Source: Vanessa cardui (Eukaryota > Arthropoda > Insecta > Lepidoptera > Nymphalidae). From it: a DNA stretch of 64,000 nt. Within the stretch, counting starts at the first letter, position 1. Every line of letters starts with the position of its first letter. Of the stretch, positions 25,348 through 38,800 are shown piece after piece. The DNA is taken from positions 10,930,001 through 10,994,000 of the forward strand of contig NC_061137.1 in the NCBI RefSeq assembly GCF_905220365.1, given 5' to 3'. Below the pieces are notes generated by a model, which saw only the letters and a list, made by a program, of their open reading frames with translations, did no database searches and had not been told where the DNA came from. The position numbers and the translations under genes are program-made.

Positions 25348-28300
25348 ATGACAGCACTCGATGATCTTCCCGATGTCTCATCATTCTTCGGAGTGGATCT
25401 TAAGACTGGCTCAATGATAATAGCTGCTTTGGGGGTGGTAAGTGAATCTTGAAATCAAACAACTTTGATCAGTTTCTTCATGAATACATAAGAAGTCAGA
25501 GAATTGTATTTCGTCAATAGATACTTTGAATCTTACTTTGATAAATATTTACATTATTAAGATCGAATATATCCCAAACAGCATGTTGGGCGAAAGTTTC
25601 AATCAAACATTTTTGATATTGGCCAACTTTGGCCGATCGGTTTTTCGGACACAATTCAAAGGATCCTGAGACTTGCCGCCACAAATGTTGGTCTCTTGTT
25701 CAATTCGTACGCATCAACAAACATGGTATAAAACGATTAAGAGTTGCAATTGAATTGACTGCCTCTAGTCTAGTTTAGTAGATATAGAACTCATACAAAT
25801 CACACACAATTTTATATTTAATATAATTCTAAATTTAATAATCAACTTTGAAGGACGATAAAAACCACAGCGAGCAAAAGCCTTCATAACTTATCAAAAG
25901 CCGACAAGCTTTTATATGGTATAAAAATATAGACCAGGTTTAACCCTAGTACGCGCTTTACATTAAAGTAATTTCTCTACATATCAATAACTATCACAGC
26001 AAACTATAAACTAATTAACTGTATGTAAATATTTAATTTGAAGTATAAAAGTTACGTATATAAATACATACCTTTGTTAAATTGGAACCATGGATTAACG
26101 GTGCGGTTAATCCATCGTGTAGAAGATAGGGAGACTTGGAGCAGTTTCCTTTCCCGTGCCTTGCGACCCGAATGTAGGTTTAAAGTGGTCCTTTGCAATG
26201 CGCATAAATGCTCACCTTCACTGCTCCTGAATATAATATTAATATAGCATCAAAATATAGAAATACAGATAATGTACTAGATAAGATGTCCCATCGGAAT
26301 CATTTGAAAATACTATTTATAGACTTTTTATTGTTTCAAGTAGAGACGATATTATTTTTCACATCTGATTTTAATACATGGACGTATAAAATCCTAAAAC
26401 TTTAACATCACTAATGATGATTGCCTTTGCAAACATTCATCACCCATTCAACCTTATACAATATAATTTTGAAATCCTTTCAAGAAAAACTTGATCACCT
26501 ATCATGCCGGCTGAGGTAGTATTATATGTAACTCAGTCATTTTAAAATTGTATTAAGTAAATAATAGAACGGAAATGAAGCCTACCTTTCATTTCCCAAA
26601 AGGAAAATTGATTCAAATTTTCCTTTGATGTAAAATACGTGTAAAAGGAATATAATTCAAACTTGAATGGACCATACAGTTGTTCATAGTTGTACTAATC
26701 TTTCTGAATATTATTTTTAGTTTTTTTTTATTTTTTTAACTCATAATTCGCATACGGGAGGAACGAGATATGTGGTTGTAAGTCGTATCTTCCGCTGGTA
26801 ATAATATAAGAAATATAAACTTTCGATATACCAACAGATCTAAGATGTACTAGGAAAATATGATTATATTCATAGTAAATTAGTTTGACGACCTCTGTGG
26901 TCCTGTGGTGTGTACGCCGGTTTTCATGGGTACGCCAGTCCGAGGGCCCGAGTTCGATTCCCGACAGAGTCGAATTAGATAACCATTAGTTTTCTGTGTT
27001 GTCTTTGGTCTCGGTGTTTGTGGTTACGTTACTTCTGATTTTCCATAATACAGGTGCATTAGCTACTTACATTGGGATCAGAGTAATGTGTGTGATGTTG
27101 TCTCATTGTCTCAGTAGTAAAATGTTACTCTTATTATATTTTTCAATTTCAGGTACACCCAATGGCCTATGGTTGTTCCTTCTTTATTCCACTGAGTTAC
27201 CTGCTCGTTACCATCTGGATTCTAGTGGCATTATTTTTCGCGGCTAGCATACTATTATTTTGCGGTATTGCAAAGGTAACTTGACCTAAAATAAAACTTT
27301 TTGGATTAATTTAATACAATGAAAACTATGTTTAATACATATAATTAATTTATTTAGTACAATATGAAAACTTCCATAACTTGAACGGTACCGAAATGTA
27401 CAGTGCTTAAAAAAACACGATTCAACATTTCCTAGCTTGATACCTTGTTTTAAAATAACATTAACACTACCTTTCTTCAAGATACTACTAAGCTTCCTAT
27501 TTTCCACTCCAATTAAGAGCTAAGCTTGTATCAAGAGCTACCTTCTCCTAATACAAGTTCAACATTACTTAGGTTACAGAATAGGTCAAGGTCGGAATCG
27601 CAATAACTAACCTAACTCATTACTAGACTTTTATGGCTCTTTAAGACTTTTAATTTCAACGATGACATCGATTTACCTTTTCTTTATCTTTTACTAGTTA
27701 CAAACCGCGGTTTCGCTCTTGTTTAAGAGGGTTGGTTGACATGTGGTAAATTAGGTAGCCTATTATATATTATATATATTATATTCCTTGGAGTTCAAGT
27801 TTTCACACCAAAGTACATCAAATTCGGTTCATTGGTTTGGTTTTGTATGCTATTGGTTCCCGGACGAACATATGGGCCAACCAATGGGTTAGTGGTCACC
27901 ACCGCCCATAGACAATGAGGCTGTAAGAAACATTAACCAATTCTTTTATCGTTAATGTACCACCAATCTTGGAATCTAAGATGTTATGTCCGTTGTGCCT
28001 GAAGTTACACTGGCTCAGTCACCCTTCAAACTGGAACACAACAATAACAAGTTTGGCAGTAGAATATCTGATATGCAGGCGGTACTTGCCCAGATGGGCT
28101 TGCACACGCCCTACCACCAAGATCGTAGTGAAAGAGCAACAAGCAGACAGGGATACTTTTACATTTATATAATATATATTATTAGTATAAGTTGTCTATA
28201 TTTTTGGATAATTACTCGAGTTGTTCGGTTATTTTAAAGTATGTGTTAACATTTCCAGAATAACAACTCCCTCCTTTGTTATTCAAGATTTCAAGTCCAT

Positions 28301-31300
28301 TTAGTTATTGTTTTAGAAGTAACCGAGCTTGTTATTACTCAAAACTTATTTACGCTTTGTTCGTTTGCTGTGTATTTTAATTAAAATATTGTTGAATGTA
28401 AGAGGTTGTCCGGTCACCTGAAATATTCTCGAAACTATTAATTTTCCCGTGAAAGGGCTTTGTGGATGTAGTTCGGTACCACCCACTCAAATCGATATCT
28501 TACCACCGAACATCTGTAGGTTTAGTGATCCAGTGTCTTTGTAGGCTGTAGATGTGCGTGGTTAAAATTTCTAGTTCTATATTTTCCCTAATGATTTCAA
28601 AGCTTTAACGATTGCATTTGCATCGAGAAGATTTGGAACACATTGCACCACCCTGTTCCAATGCGGTTTGGTGGAATACACATGTGGCAGAATTTGTATG
28701 AAATTAGACACAAACAGGTTTCCTCACGATCTTTTTCTTTTGTTGTTTTAAGACGCACGCGTTCCACTGGGCCATCTCGGCCCATCTTCATTTTCTACAT
28801 AATATTATCAGCGATTGTTAATTCCAGCTAGTAATTAAAGTATAATTTAATTATTTAGTAATACAAGATTCCACGAATTTAATTGAAATGGAATGAGTTC
28901 CTTTTCATTTCCATTTTGGCAACAATGCCCGATCTTCATTTCCGCTATAATGTATTCCAGATGAATGAACATTGATACAATATTTAATTATGTATTCATT
29001 CTTAAATAGTTATTTTAATTCCACGAGTAAAGCCTCCTCCTACTTGATGAGGAAGTGGTTCAGAGTATATTCCGACACGCTGATTCATGATATACTAATG
29101 ATCAAACATGTGAGAGAATTACATTGAAATTAAACACATGAAATAAATTGTGTGATATGTTTCATTGGTGTGGCTAGTCTTGAATCGGCAATTGTCGATT
29201 AAAATGCACGTGTTCGATTTTTTTTAACTTTGCATTTTTCATTGCAAATTCATATATTTTATACTATCATACCATAGAGTCGAGATGGTCCAGTGGTTAG
29301 AACGCGTGCATTTTAACCGATGATTGCGAGTTCGAACCCAGGCAAGCACCGCTGATTCATGTGCTTAATTTGTCTTTAAAATTCATCTCGTGCTCAGCGG
29401 TGAAGGAAAACATCTTGAGGAAACCTGCATGTGACAAATTTCATACAAATTCTGCCACATGTGTATTCCACCAACCCGCATTGAAACAGCGTGGTGGAAT
29501 ATGTTCCAAACCTTCTCCGCAAAGGGAGAGGAGGCCTTTAGCCCAGCAGTAGGAATTTACAGGCTATTGTTGTTGTTGTTGTTGTATAATATCATATTAT
29601 ACATAAATAATTTAACAAGCGATAAAAAATATTGTAAATCACAAAAAAATTAAATTTAAATCGTACCTTAAATGTTAACACCTCGATGATCCAGGTAAAA
29701 AGAGTACTCTACTAAGAGCCTCCATCACTTACAATATGCCTCACTACAAATCACGGGATTCATAATGAACAAAAAAGTCAAAGTACCCTCTTATTGAATA
29801 TCAAAGTTATCAATACAATTCAAAATTAATTTATATCTAATTATTATTATTACAGAATTAAATAAAAGATACAATAAATAATGTAAAACACTTAATCTTA
29901 ATCTGTCACACACGATCTAATCACTGGTCAATTGGTCATCTCGATTCTATTTTAATCCTTCTAAATTAACTTTTATATCAAATCGACCTGACCTATCAAA
30001 TGGACCATTTCACTTCAAATAATTATTGTATGAAAATAGAAATCCTGTTTCACACTTCCGCCCCTTTTAACGAAATCACTCTCTCAGATTACGGGAAAAC
30101 GAGCGGAAAGATGTTACACGTCATAAATGTAAATGAAACTGTAACAGTATCAGTAATCAGAACTGTTTAAATTTTTTTCTTTTACGAAGTAAGTTTTTGT
30201 CTGTTGATGATCTTTCTTTTTACAGCTATGTTTGTGTAATAACTTATTTTATCAAAACTTTTTGAGCTGAGATGGACCAGTGGTTATAACGCCTGCATGT
30301 AAACCGATGATTGCGGGTTCATACCCAGGCAAGCACCACTATATGGAATATGTTCCAATCCATCTCCTCAAAGGGAGAGCAGGCTTTAGCCCAGCAATGG
30401 GAAATTTAGAGGCTGTTGTTGTTGTTGTTATGTATTTCAGTAACCATATGTTAAGAATCTTAACTGTTATAAACTTATTCTTTAAATGTTTGCGTCTAGT
30501 GATGGCAAAGAATTGTTTTATGAATACTTAACGTCTACGGTACCATCTAAGTGATGGTATTCAGTTTTGCGAACGGAATCGAATTAATAATTTCTATAAT
30601 TAATTCAATTATTCTTTTCAGGATGACGCGAATCTCTGTTCAATTTGGATCTGGTACACGGTGATCTTCGTAGTTGTGATGCTGATGATGATGATGCTTC
30701 TAGCCATTGTGTTCACCTCCCGCAAGCAGAGGAACAGGGTCTTTATAGTTATACTGGGCATGCTTTGGTATATATGTAAGTGACGGTTCCAATAACATTT
30801 CGCTGTACGATATAAATATAAAAGTAAAGTAACAGCCTGTAAATTTCCCACTGCTGGGCCAAGGCCTTCTCTCCCAGTAAAGAGAGGGCTTGGAACATAT
30901 TCCACCACGATGTTCCAATGCGAGTGGATGGAATGCACTTGTGGCAGAATTTAGATGAAATTAGACACATGCAGGTTTCCTCGCGATGTTTTCCTTCAGT
31001 GCTGAGCACGAGATAATATGATAACCACAATTAAAATTAACAAATTAATTGGTGCTTGCCTGGGTTTGAACCCGAAATCATCGGTTAAGATGCACGCGTT
31101 CTAACCATTGGGCCATCTCAGCTCAGCAGATATAAATATATATATTCTATTATAAATTGAATAAAAAAGTAAATATGCTTAAGAAGGTCAATGCTCCCCA
31201 GATCAGGATAACTTAGAGTTAAGAGGCATTTTGTGTCTCTTAATTGTAACGACAATCAAAAATCCTAATCTAAATATACTTTATTCAAGAAGGCATTTAC

Positions 31301-33176
31301 AAGCACTTTTGAATCGTCATTTTACGAACTATATTAAATCTAGCAACTATCAGAAATAATAAATTAATTTGGTTACATTATTCTGAGTATTTCTTAAAAT
31401 ATTATAAAGAATGGTAACTTCTAACGAAAAACACTTAAATAAATTGTGCGTTAAATGTTTCTCTATATTGATATATTTTTTTATTGTTGTAATTACATAT
31501 ATACATAGCTAGGTAGGTAACTAGGTGGCGCCGAGATGGCCCAGTGTTTAGAACGCGTTTATCTTAGCCAATGATTGCGTGTTCAAGCCCAGGCAAGCAC
31601 TACCGAATATTCATGTGCTTAATTTGTTTTGATAATTCATCTCGTGCTCGGCTGTGAAGGAAAACGTGAAGATAAGATCGGTCACATTTGTATCCACCAA
31701 GACGCATTGGAGCAGTGTGATGGAATATGCTCCAAACCTTTTCCTCAAAGGGAGAAGAGGCCTCAGACCAGCAGTGGGAAATTTACAGACTGTTATTTGT
31801 ATATTACTGACTAGATCCACGTGGATTTTATTTAGTCGCTATTTCATTTTCTCAGACTCCATTACAGATTTGATCTAAATTAGTAAGCGGATTAAGATTT
31901 AAAATATAATAGAAAGAGTTACTTATTAATAATATTAGTGGACATTAGTGTAATCAACTGTATTAGTGTAGATTTAATGACATTTTAAATAGACAACTGC
32001 TCTCACGTTTTAATAACAGCCATAGCGTCGCTCTCTACCCGGCCTATAACTTGTTTCCGGTCTCTAAAATTATCATATAAATCAATATAATAAATTGCGA
32101 TTGAGAATCCTCGGTAATTTAGTGCACATACGGCCGGAGCTCTTGAAAATAAGACCATAGTTGATCTTGTACGTGTAACTATCCTTCTATAATCACTGGG
32201 ACGAAAATCGGCTTATGCAATCTATACAAAGCATGAAACAAAGTAGTTTCCTGCTGTTTGTCCCTATGTATGCTTAGATCTTTAAAATTACGAAAAGGAT
32301 TTTGATGTGCTTTTTTTTAATAGATAGTGTGATTCGAGAGGAATATTTTTTATATCAACACAATATAGTCAAGAAACACTGATAATTTTAAAAGTTTCTT
32401 ATGTGTATCTAAATAAACAAATTCTGTAGTATATTTAGTATCAGCATCGCACCGAAGTCGGGCCGGGTCGCTTGTTATTGTATAAGATTTTGTATGATAG
32501 TCAACTGTTTTTTCCTTCGTGCAAATTTCCTGGTTGCAAACGTCTACCGTTTCATTTAACGCGGCAGTACTTAAAATGATATCTCCAAAGAACAGCTAAG
32601 CCTCAACTTTTCATACTTAGATCTAGCTTAGTATTACGAAAAACGAGCCACTCCTACGAACTTGATTCGTGCAGTCTCGGCTTAAAGAGATAAAATGAAA
32701 CCCTTCCCAAAGACATAGTTAATGAAATTTTTATTTATAAAAATTAATATAAAGAAATAATTATAATATAAGTATTTTATTTTTATATATGTGATGTGTG
32801 ATGGCACTGTTAGAAATATTAAGCATTTCTTGCATGCGTCACCAAAATTGGGAACTATGATATTATGTCCCTTGTGCCTGTAGTTACGCTGGCTAACTCA
32901 CCCTTTAAACCGGAATACAACAATACTAAGTACTGTTTTTTGGCGGTAGAATATCTGCTGAGTGGGTGGTACCTACCCAGACGGGCTAGCACAAAGCCCT
33001 ACCACCAAGAAATTTTCTTTTAATAATTAATAATAATGTATTTATTTTAGATGCATTTTTTTTCAGTGACCATCTACTTCATATTAGTCGTAAACAGTCA
33101 TCGGAAACAGTTACTTGCCTCGGATTCAAACAGTCTTGTATCTAATTTCGTTGAGAAAGATGATAAAGAATCGTGA
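25348..33176 (+). CDS. Gene A: small four-helix insect membrane protein (DUF4728/Pasiflora-like), 4 exons
   Basis: Exons 25348-25437, 27153-27275, 30622-30775 and 33067-33176 give 477 bases, 158 residues plus stop. Every intron has GT..AG; donors are GTAAGT, GTAACT and GTAAGT; phases are 0, 0, 1. The start is the first ATG of exon 1. Visible: an N-terminal cytosolic-like stretch, L-K-T-G then helix 1, helix 2 (about 43-68, LVTIWILVALFFAAS), helix 3 (about 80-102, WYTVIFVVVMLMMMMLLAIV), a basic turn (RKQRNR) into helix 4, which continues into IYFILVV and a Ser/Asp/Lys-rich tail. No signal peptide or catalytic motif. The length, four hydrophobic segments and the IYF..VV..H-R-K-Q-L end resemble the insect-wide DUF4728 tetraspans; related Pasiflora proteins work at septate junctions, but that role is inferred. 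The helix 1 / loop part is 17 residues shorter than in gene B, so a small exon could have been missed in intron 1. Confidence 0.75.
26887..27118 (+). mobile_element. SINE S2 just upstream of gene A exon 2
   Basis: Head ACGACCTCTGTGGTCC to GATGTTGTCTCATTGTC; it ends about 33 bases from the exon 2 acceptor AG. Confidence 0.85.
27838..28130 (-). repeat. Dispersed family C, gene A intron 2
   Basis: GGACGAACATATGGGCCAAC to GCCCTACCACCAAGATC. Confidence 0.7.
28620..28785 (-). mobile_element. SINE S1, truncated reverse copy
   Basis: Contains GAGAAGATTTGGAACACATT and GGGCCATCTCGGCCC; both the tail and much of the head are missing. Confidence 0.75.
29020..29216 (-). mobile_element. SINE S1, old degenerate reverse copy
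   Basis: Matches S1 at scattered positions (GCCTCCTCCTACTTGATGAG, ATTCCGACACGCTG, CGGCAATTGTCGATTAAAAT). Confidence 0.5.
29278..29577 (+). mobile_element. SINE S1, full forward copy
   Basis: Head to (GTT)n tail present; 54 bases from the next-oldest reverse S1. Confidence 0.85.
30267..30430 (+). mobile_element. SINE S1 with internal deletion, gene A intron 2
   Basis: Head (GAGATGGACCAGTGG..) joins directly to the 3' part (GGAATATGTTCCAATCC..) with a (GTT)n tail. Confidence 0.8.
30822..31127 (-). mobile_element. SINE S1, full reverse copy, gene A intron 3
   Basis: Starts about 47 bases after the gene A exon 3 donor, with an AGTAAAGTAA tail. Confidence 0.85.
31262..31345 (-). mobile_element. 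LINE 3' tip in gene A intron 3
   Basis: Reverse complement of the LINE tail (TACTTTATTCAAGAAGGC, CAAGCACTTTTGAATCGTC). Confidence 0.65.
31531..31800 (+). mobile_element. SINE S1, forward copy, gene A intron 3
   Basis: Head GCCGAGATGGCCCAGTG to ACAGACTGTTATTTG; slightly shortened inside. Confidence 0.8.
32020..32480 (+). repeat. Dispersed families E and F joined, gene A intron 3
   Basis: E (GCACATACGGCCGGAGCTCT, TCACTGGGACGAAAATCGGC) also occurs near 11830-11940 and 41565-41680. F (GTATGCTTAGATCTTTAAAA, GTGATTCGAGAGGAATATT) also at 58630-58840 and around 4735-5295. Confidence 0.6.
32845..33011 (-). repeat. Dispersed family C, ending 56 bases before gene A exon 4
   Basis: ATTATGTCCCTTGTGCCTG to AAAGCCCTACCACCAAG. 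Confidence 0.75.
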
Positions 33177-33189
33177 AAGTTTATTTTTA

Positions 33190-33195
33190 ATTAAA
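33190..33195 (+). promoter_or_regulatory. Possible variant poly(A) signal of gene A
   Basis: ATTAAA, 14 bases after the gene A stop codon. It is a common variant signal but occurs often by chance in AT-rich DNA. Confidence 0.25.
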
Positions 33196-33414
33196 TAACC
33201 TTAATAACAATCTCTGTGTTTCTCTTTGTAATCTCCAAACACCTCTAATTATGACACAAGGGATGAAACTGTTTAGATAACTAACTAACGTGCAATTGTC
33301 CTGTTTGATTAAGAAGGCACAAATGTACTTTACCTATGAAGTGTTTAAGTTGACATTTAAATTAGACGTATAATCGTTTGTATCACAAAACATTCGAAAA
33401 TTGTATTTTTAAAC

Positions 33415-33655
33415 TAGCTGTGTCCGCGACCTTGTACGCGTTTGAATTTAACAATAAAAAAATATTGTAGCCTAAGTTACTCCCTATTTTATCAGCCGTT
33501 TAAGAGATTAGCCGGAACAAATAGGCAGACAGACCGACAAAAATTGTAAAAAATGTTATTTTGGTATATGCACCGTGTTTACATACATATGCATTGAGTA
33601 AAAAAGGGCTATTTTAATATTACAAACAGACACTCCAATTTTATTATATGTTTAG
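33415..33655 (+). repeat. Dispersed family H, copy between genes A and B
   Basis: CCGCGACCTTGTACGCG, GGAACAAATAGGCAGACAG and ACAGACACTCCAATTTTATT. Related copies at 34440-34650 and, reversed, about 12940-13085. Confidence 0.6.
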
Positions 33656-34439
33656 ATTTTTAAGATATTTTTTATAAGTGAGTAAAAGTTATAACTCCAA
33701 TGGCCCTTTATAAGAATTAACTAATATTCGTGTATAAAATTAAAGCTCGTGCAAAGAGTGGGAACGATGTAACGATAGCTCAAGGGTTCGAAATCGCACT
33801 AGTGATTTTTGACATCGCTAGACGCCTTTAATAAATTTAATTTTCAAGTAAAACACGTGTAACTTCAGAATTTTAATAAATCTTGATGGATTGTGATTGA
33901 ATTGCTTATAAATTTACAAACTTACGACAAAATAATGTATCCGAATTATAAGGAGAGTTACACATTTTAAATTAATACGCACGCTATAAACTACATCTAA
34001 ACGTATATGTCGGGGCGAAACCACGAATTTAAGAAAAACACGTGTCCAGAAATGATTATTTTAATATTTGAAATTATTATTATATATATTACTATTAAAT
34101 TATAATTTGTAGTGAATTTTGAGGTCATGAGATGATCAGCAACGCTGACGTCATGTTTTTTTTTGTAAATGGGCTTGGATATGCCGCTCCATCATATATA
34201 ATATATAACCATTCCTTGCTTCAGTCATGTGCAGCCAACCTAGGAAATTAAGATACTTTGTCGCTTGTGCCTGTATTCAAACGAACATATTTATTTATTC
34301 GAATTACGTATTATTTTACGCATATTTGTAAAATTGAAGCTATATAGGATATCTGCAATGTATAACAAAGTATTTTCAACTGTAACTTATTTTATATCGA
34401 AACAAAATAAAAAATTATCAATATTGATAAAAAAAGCTA

Positions 34440-34650
34440 TTCCCGCGACTTCGTACGTGTTTTAATTTAAATAAATAAGTTATTGTTATCTGCCAGTCAA
34501 AGACAAAATCGGTCCAGCCGTTCCAGAGATCAGTCCGAACAAACATACAAACTGTCTGACAGAAATTGTATGTACACAAATGCATTTCGTAAAAAGCGGT
34601 TATTTTAATAGTACAAACAGACACTCAAATTTTATCATATGTATAGATTT
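34440..34650 (+). repeat. Dispersed family H, second copy
   Basis: CCCGCGACTTCGTACGTG, CCAGAGATCAGTCCGAACAA and ACAGACACTCAAATTTTATC follow 33415-33655 in order. Confidence 0.6.
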
Positions 34651-35002
34651 ATTAAATAAGCTGAGCAAGTGGATGAGCCGTCATTGGAACTGTCAAAATG
34701 ATATATTATCTACATCGTTATTATTATATTATTACTAGATTCTACAGATAAACTAATAAAGTAATTAGAAAAAGTTCGAAAATAAACAAATTTACACTAG
34801 ATTGTAAGTTATGAGTGACAGGTATCAAGTAATCTGAAACAATTATTAACGTTTTTTAAATCATAGTTAAAATAAAAAAAACTGCACCGATTTATGTGAA
34901 ATCTATTATGGAGATACTTTGGGTCCCTGAAAAGGTCATGAGTCATTCTCGAAGAGGTAAGATGAGAGTGACAGTTTCACAGGCGACAGGATAGCTTTTT
35001 TT

Positions 35003-35490
35003 AACTTTTTTTTATGGAATAGGTTGGTGGACGAGCATATGAGCCACCTGATGGATAGTGTCACCATTACCCATAGACAATGACGCTGTAAGAAATATTA
35101 ACTATTCCTTACATCGTCAATGCGCCTTGGGAAATAACATGCTATGTCCCTTGTGCCTGTAACTATGGCTCACTCACCCTTCAAACCGGAATACAACAAT
35201 ACTGCGTACTATTGTTTAGCGGTAGAATATCTGATGGTACCTACCCAGACGGGCTTGCACAAAGCCCTATCACCAAGTAAAACTTTAACTGAAACCTTAA
35301 CTTTCTTTGATCTCGCTAGAAAAACGCGTTCAGCGTTTCCACGTGAGGGGATGGGTTGTATGTGGAATTCGTCGGTGTCCTGGACGGCGAGTGCGCTCCG
35401 ATATAGTGTAATAACCACCAAACAAGCGGCGGTACCTTCACCGTATCTTCGGCGGGCGCAACGAGATCGCTTTGGCAAGCTACCGTGATT
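35003..35490 (-). repeat. Dispersed family C, extended copy with a GC-rich 5' part
   Basis: The usual ~280 bases (35003-35278) continue on the minus-strand 5' side into about 210 GC-rich bases open in two frames; the minus frame reads RRRYGEGTAACLVV and DTDEFHIQPIPSRGNAERVF. This looks like the coding-like 5' end of a longer element, not a host gene. Confidence 0.6.
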
Positions 35491-35809
35491 CCCTAAAATA
35501 ACAACCTAATCGATTTTGGCGTATTTGCAGTTTTCTGCTTCGAAAGCGTTAATACGTACGTACCGCAAGGGTAAACAGTTATGTAATAATAGGCGACAAT
35601 AACTGTTGAATGCAGATTAGCTGACTTACTCATGTAGCCAATCTCGTTTGAAAAAATCAATCGCTTTGAAGTATATTTCGTTTAATAGACAATTTATGAC
35701 TAATTTGGTTGAAAGCGCTTCTAGATTTATTATAATGCATATTGCTTAGCCACCAGTTTTAGGAATTCAATTCAGTAAAGTGAAAATGTAGTCTCAAATT
35801 TATGGAATA

Positions 35810-35815
35810 TTTATT
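35810..35815 (-). promoter_or_regulatory. Possible poly(A) signal of gene B
   Basis: AATAAA on the minus strand, 34 bases after the gene B stop codon. Confidence 0.4.
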
Positions 35816-35848
35816 GATTAAAATGTGTCAAAATTATCTAATAAAGAA

Positions 35849-38800
35849 TTAATCATCTGTAGACATTGTTATTGTAACATTTTTTTCTCGTAAATGTTTC
35901 ACTTCTCGCCAAAGTCCAAACACGATAAATACGAAGTATGTTAGCACACCTGAAAAAGTAGAGTTCCGTAAGGATGCCGATATCTTTCATCAAGACTAAT
36001 CCTGACTTATTAGGGTGTGTTAAAACATTTGGGCATATAAATTGCGTGTGTGAGATATTTATTCTTACGATTATACTAAATCGTTGGCCTGTAGGTCGTG
36101 AGGAAACAAATTAAGTGGTCGTAATTTGCAGCCGACAAAGGTGACTGCGGGTTCAATCCCATGCAAGCACCACTGAATTTTCATGTGCCTAATTTGAGTG
36201 TATCATTGATGAAACCTGCACGTGAAACCTGCATGTGTCTTATTTCAATGAAATTATGCCGTATTTGTATCCACCAACACGGACTGGAATGGTGTGGTTG
36301 AATAAACTCCAACCTCTCTCTTCAAAGGGACAGGAAGCCTTAGTTATTTGAAGTTTTCCTTTCATACCAAGCATTGCCGTTTTGGTATAGTAAATGGAGT
36401 AAGTTGTTACTTATGGAGACGTGCTTGCTCAAAGTAATATTTAAGTAAACATCGACAAAATTAAATTAGAATATTTAGTTACCTATAGCGATCAGCCCAA
36501 GAACGAGACAGAGAATCCAAGCTATAACATTGATTTCGGAACTGTGCATGCATATCAATGTTATCAACAGGAAGAATGTCTGTGTCAGCCACATCGATGT
36601 TATTACCACCCAGGACAACAGCACTGATGACTTTTTCTGAAAATCGTTACCAAAAAAATATTCAGTATATATATTGAAGCGGTATGAGCCGAGAGGGCCT
36701 AGTGATTTGAAGAGAAGCACCACTGAATATATTCATGTGCTTAATTTGCGTTTACAATTCATTTCGAGCTCGGCGGTGATGGAAAACATCATGAGTAAAC
36801 CTGCATGTGTCTAATTTCATAGGACTTCTGCCACATTTGTTTTCCACCAAACCGCATTGGAACAGCGTGGGAAAATTCTTGATTTTGACTTTAAGGTCTT
36901 AACCCAGCAGTAGGAAATTTGCAGGCTGCTGTTGTTATTGTATATTGTAGCAAATGTTATGGCTAGCCTGTCAACCTTAAGGCTTTAACAAATTACTCGA
37001 CGTCTAGTGCATTTCGCCCTTGACACTTTTCCCGCGTTAGTTCCTTATAATTTTCAAAAGGTTCAAGGGGGGTCAAGTTCAAGATCAACGTTTATTTGTT
37101 TCTCCACTCCTGCTCTTGTGGAGTACATTTCTTGTATAAACATTTCCCATCTTGTTTTTTTTAATAATGTGCTTATTTGTAATGAATAAAAGTATGTTTT
37201 AGTAATCAAAGCGTTTCATTGCGATAAAATATAATATACTTGCGTTTTGAATTGTTAACACAGCCAAATTCAAAATTTAAAACAACACGTTGACCCGTTG
37301 CAGTCAAAATTTTGTATTTTTTCATCTTGTTGAAGGATATACCATGTTTCAACAACAAAAATATCATTGATACGCTATGGACGGTGCGTTAAAATTGAAA
37401 TTACCTATAGAGGCTGATTATCATCAGGCAACATTTTGTCTGTTTGACTTTTTCACTTTCTCAAATCAAATATATTGAAAAACATCACATACGTTACTCT
37501 GATCCCAATATTAGTAGCTAGAGCACTTGTATTATGGAAGAGCAGAAGTAACGACTGTATCACAAACCCAGACCCAATATAGAATATAATGAACTTTTTC
37601 TACATCGACTCGGCCGGTTATCGAACCCGGGCCCTCGGAGTGGCGTACCCATGATAACCGGTGTACACATTACTCGACCAAGGAGATCAGAGACAGAACC
37701 AACATTTCTTAAATTTGGGTAACATTCCACATTTAAAAATTAAAGATTGATATCCACATGACACGCCATAAAGAATAATAAAATCTAAGCAATGTGGAGT
37801 AACCTTGTTATATAAATATTGTAATATATTGAGACCTTTTTAATGCCCCACACCAGCCAGCCGTGCATGGCGAACATAATGAAGCAGTAAATGACGCCAG
37901 TGATGCTGAAACTGTAAGCGTTCCGCCACACATAGGCAGTGCAGTTCGCGCAGTTTCCCATCAACAAGACTTGGACGATTAGGGCTATAATGCATATCGC
38001 TGTGACACACTGAAATATGATAATCATTTATTATTACATGCACCCAACACGTTAAATAGATTTGCGTATCTATGTATATTTTTTGTAATAGTTATTCCTC
38101 TTCTCTCGCGTTTTAGGTTTTGGTTATCATGTGTATGCCTTTGTCCTTTCTTGGATATCAAGTTTGCTTCACAACAAATTTCATCAAATTCACTTTATTA
38201 GTTTGGTCGTGAATGACAGACAGATTTACTTTAACATTTTTGACATTAGTATACATTTATTCATATCACTAAACTCTGGAATGACAATTTTACGAGGATT
38301 GGGTTCCAGGAAAAAATATTATCCGTACGAAATCAAGGCGGGAAATTTATTTATTCTTAAAACTTATTTATTCTTAAGACGCTTCAACACGCGCCCAGGT
38401 TTAAGGCGGTTTAATCGTTATACGGTATAAGATAAGAGATACTCGGAAATAAGTATTTGTAAAACTCACACATACTATAGTCAGTAGGCACTGTTACGCT
38501 TTCGAATGTCATTTGTTTTTCCCCTTAATAATAATAAGTTCCCAGCTCAAAGCGACACTTTTGTGACAAAAATATTTAAATTAATGACTTGTTAATGGTA
38601 TTATTAACATTCATCTTATTAATAGAAGGCTATTAATAAAATAATTGCAAACAAAATTATTAATCGTCCCCGTTCTTCTTTTATGTTAATTTAAAAACAA
38701 AACAATTTCGACTAGTTATCCGAATGTAATGTCAAGAAGAATCAATTCTCAAAATTCAACCTAAAGAATTGTTGAAAGTACAGTCGGAGTAAGAAAAGGT

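Larger units (their letters stand above)
33196..35848. other. Intergenic space between convergent genes A and B
   Basis: About 2.65 kb with family H twice and an extended family C copy; no third family member was found. Confidence 0.6.

Noticed and set aside
26096..26172. Possible micro-exon (phase 0-0) for gene A ending at GTAGGT
   Set aside because: The preceding AG lacks a pyrimidine tract and the peptide (KIGRLGAVSFPVPCDPN) is not hydrophobic enough to be the missing helix.
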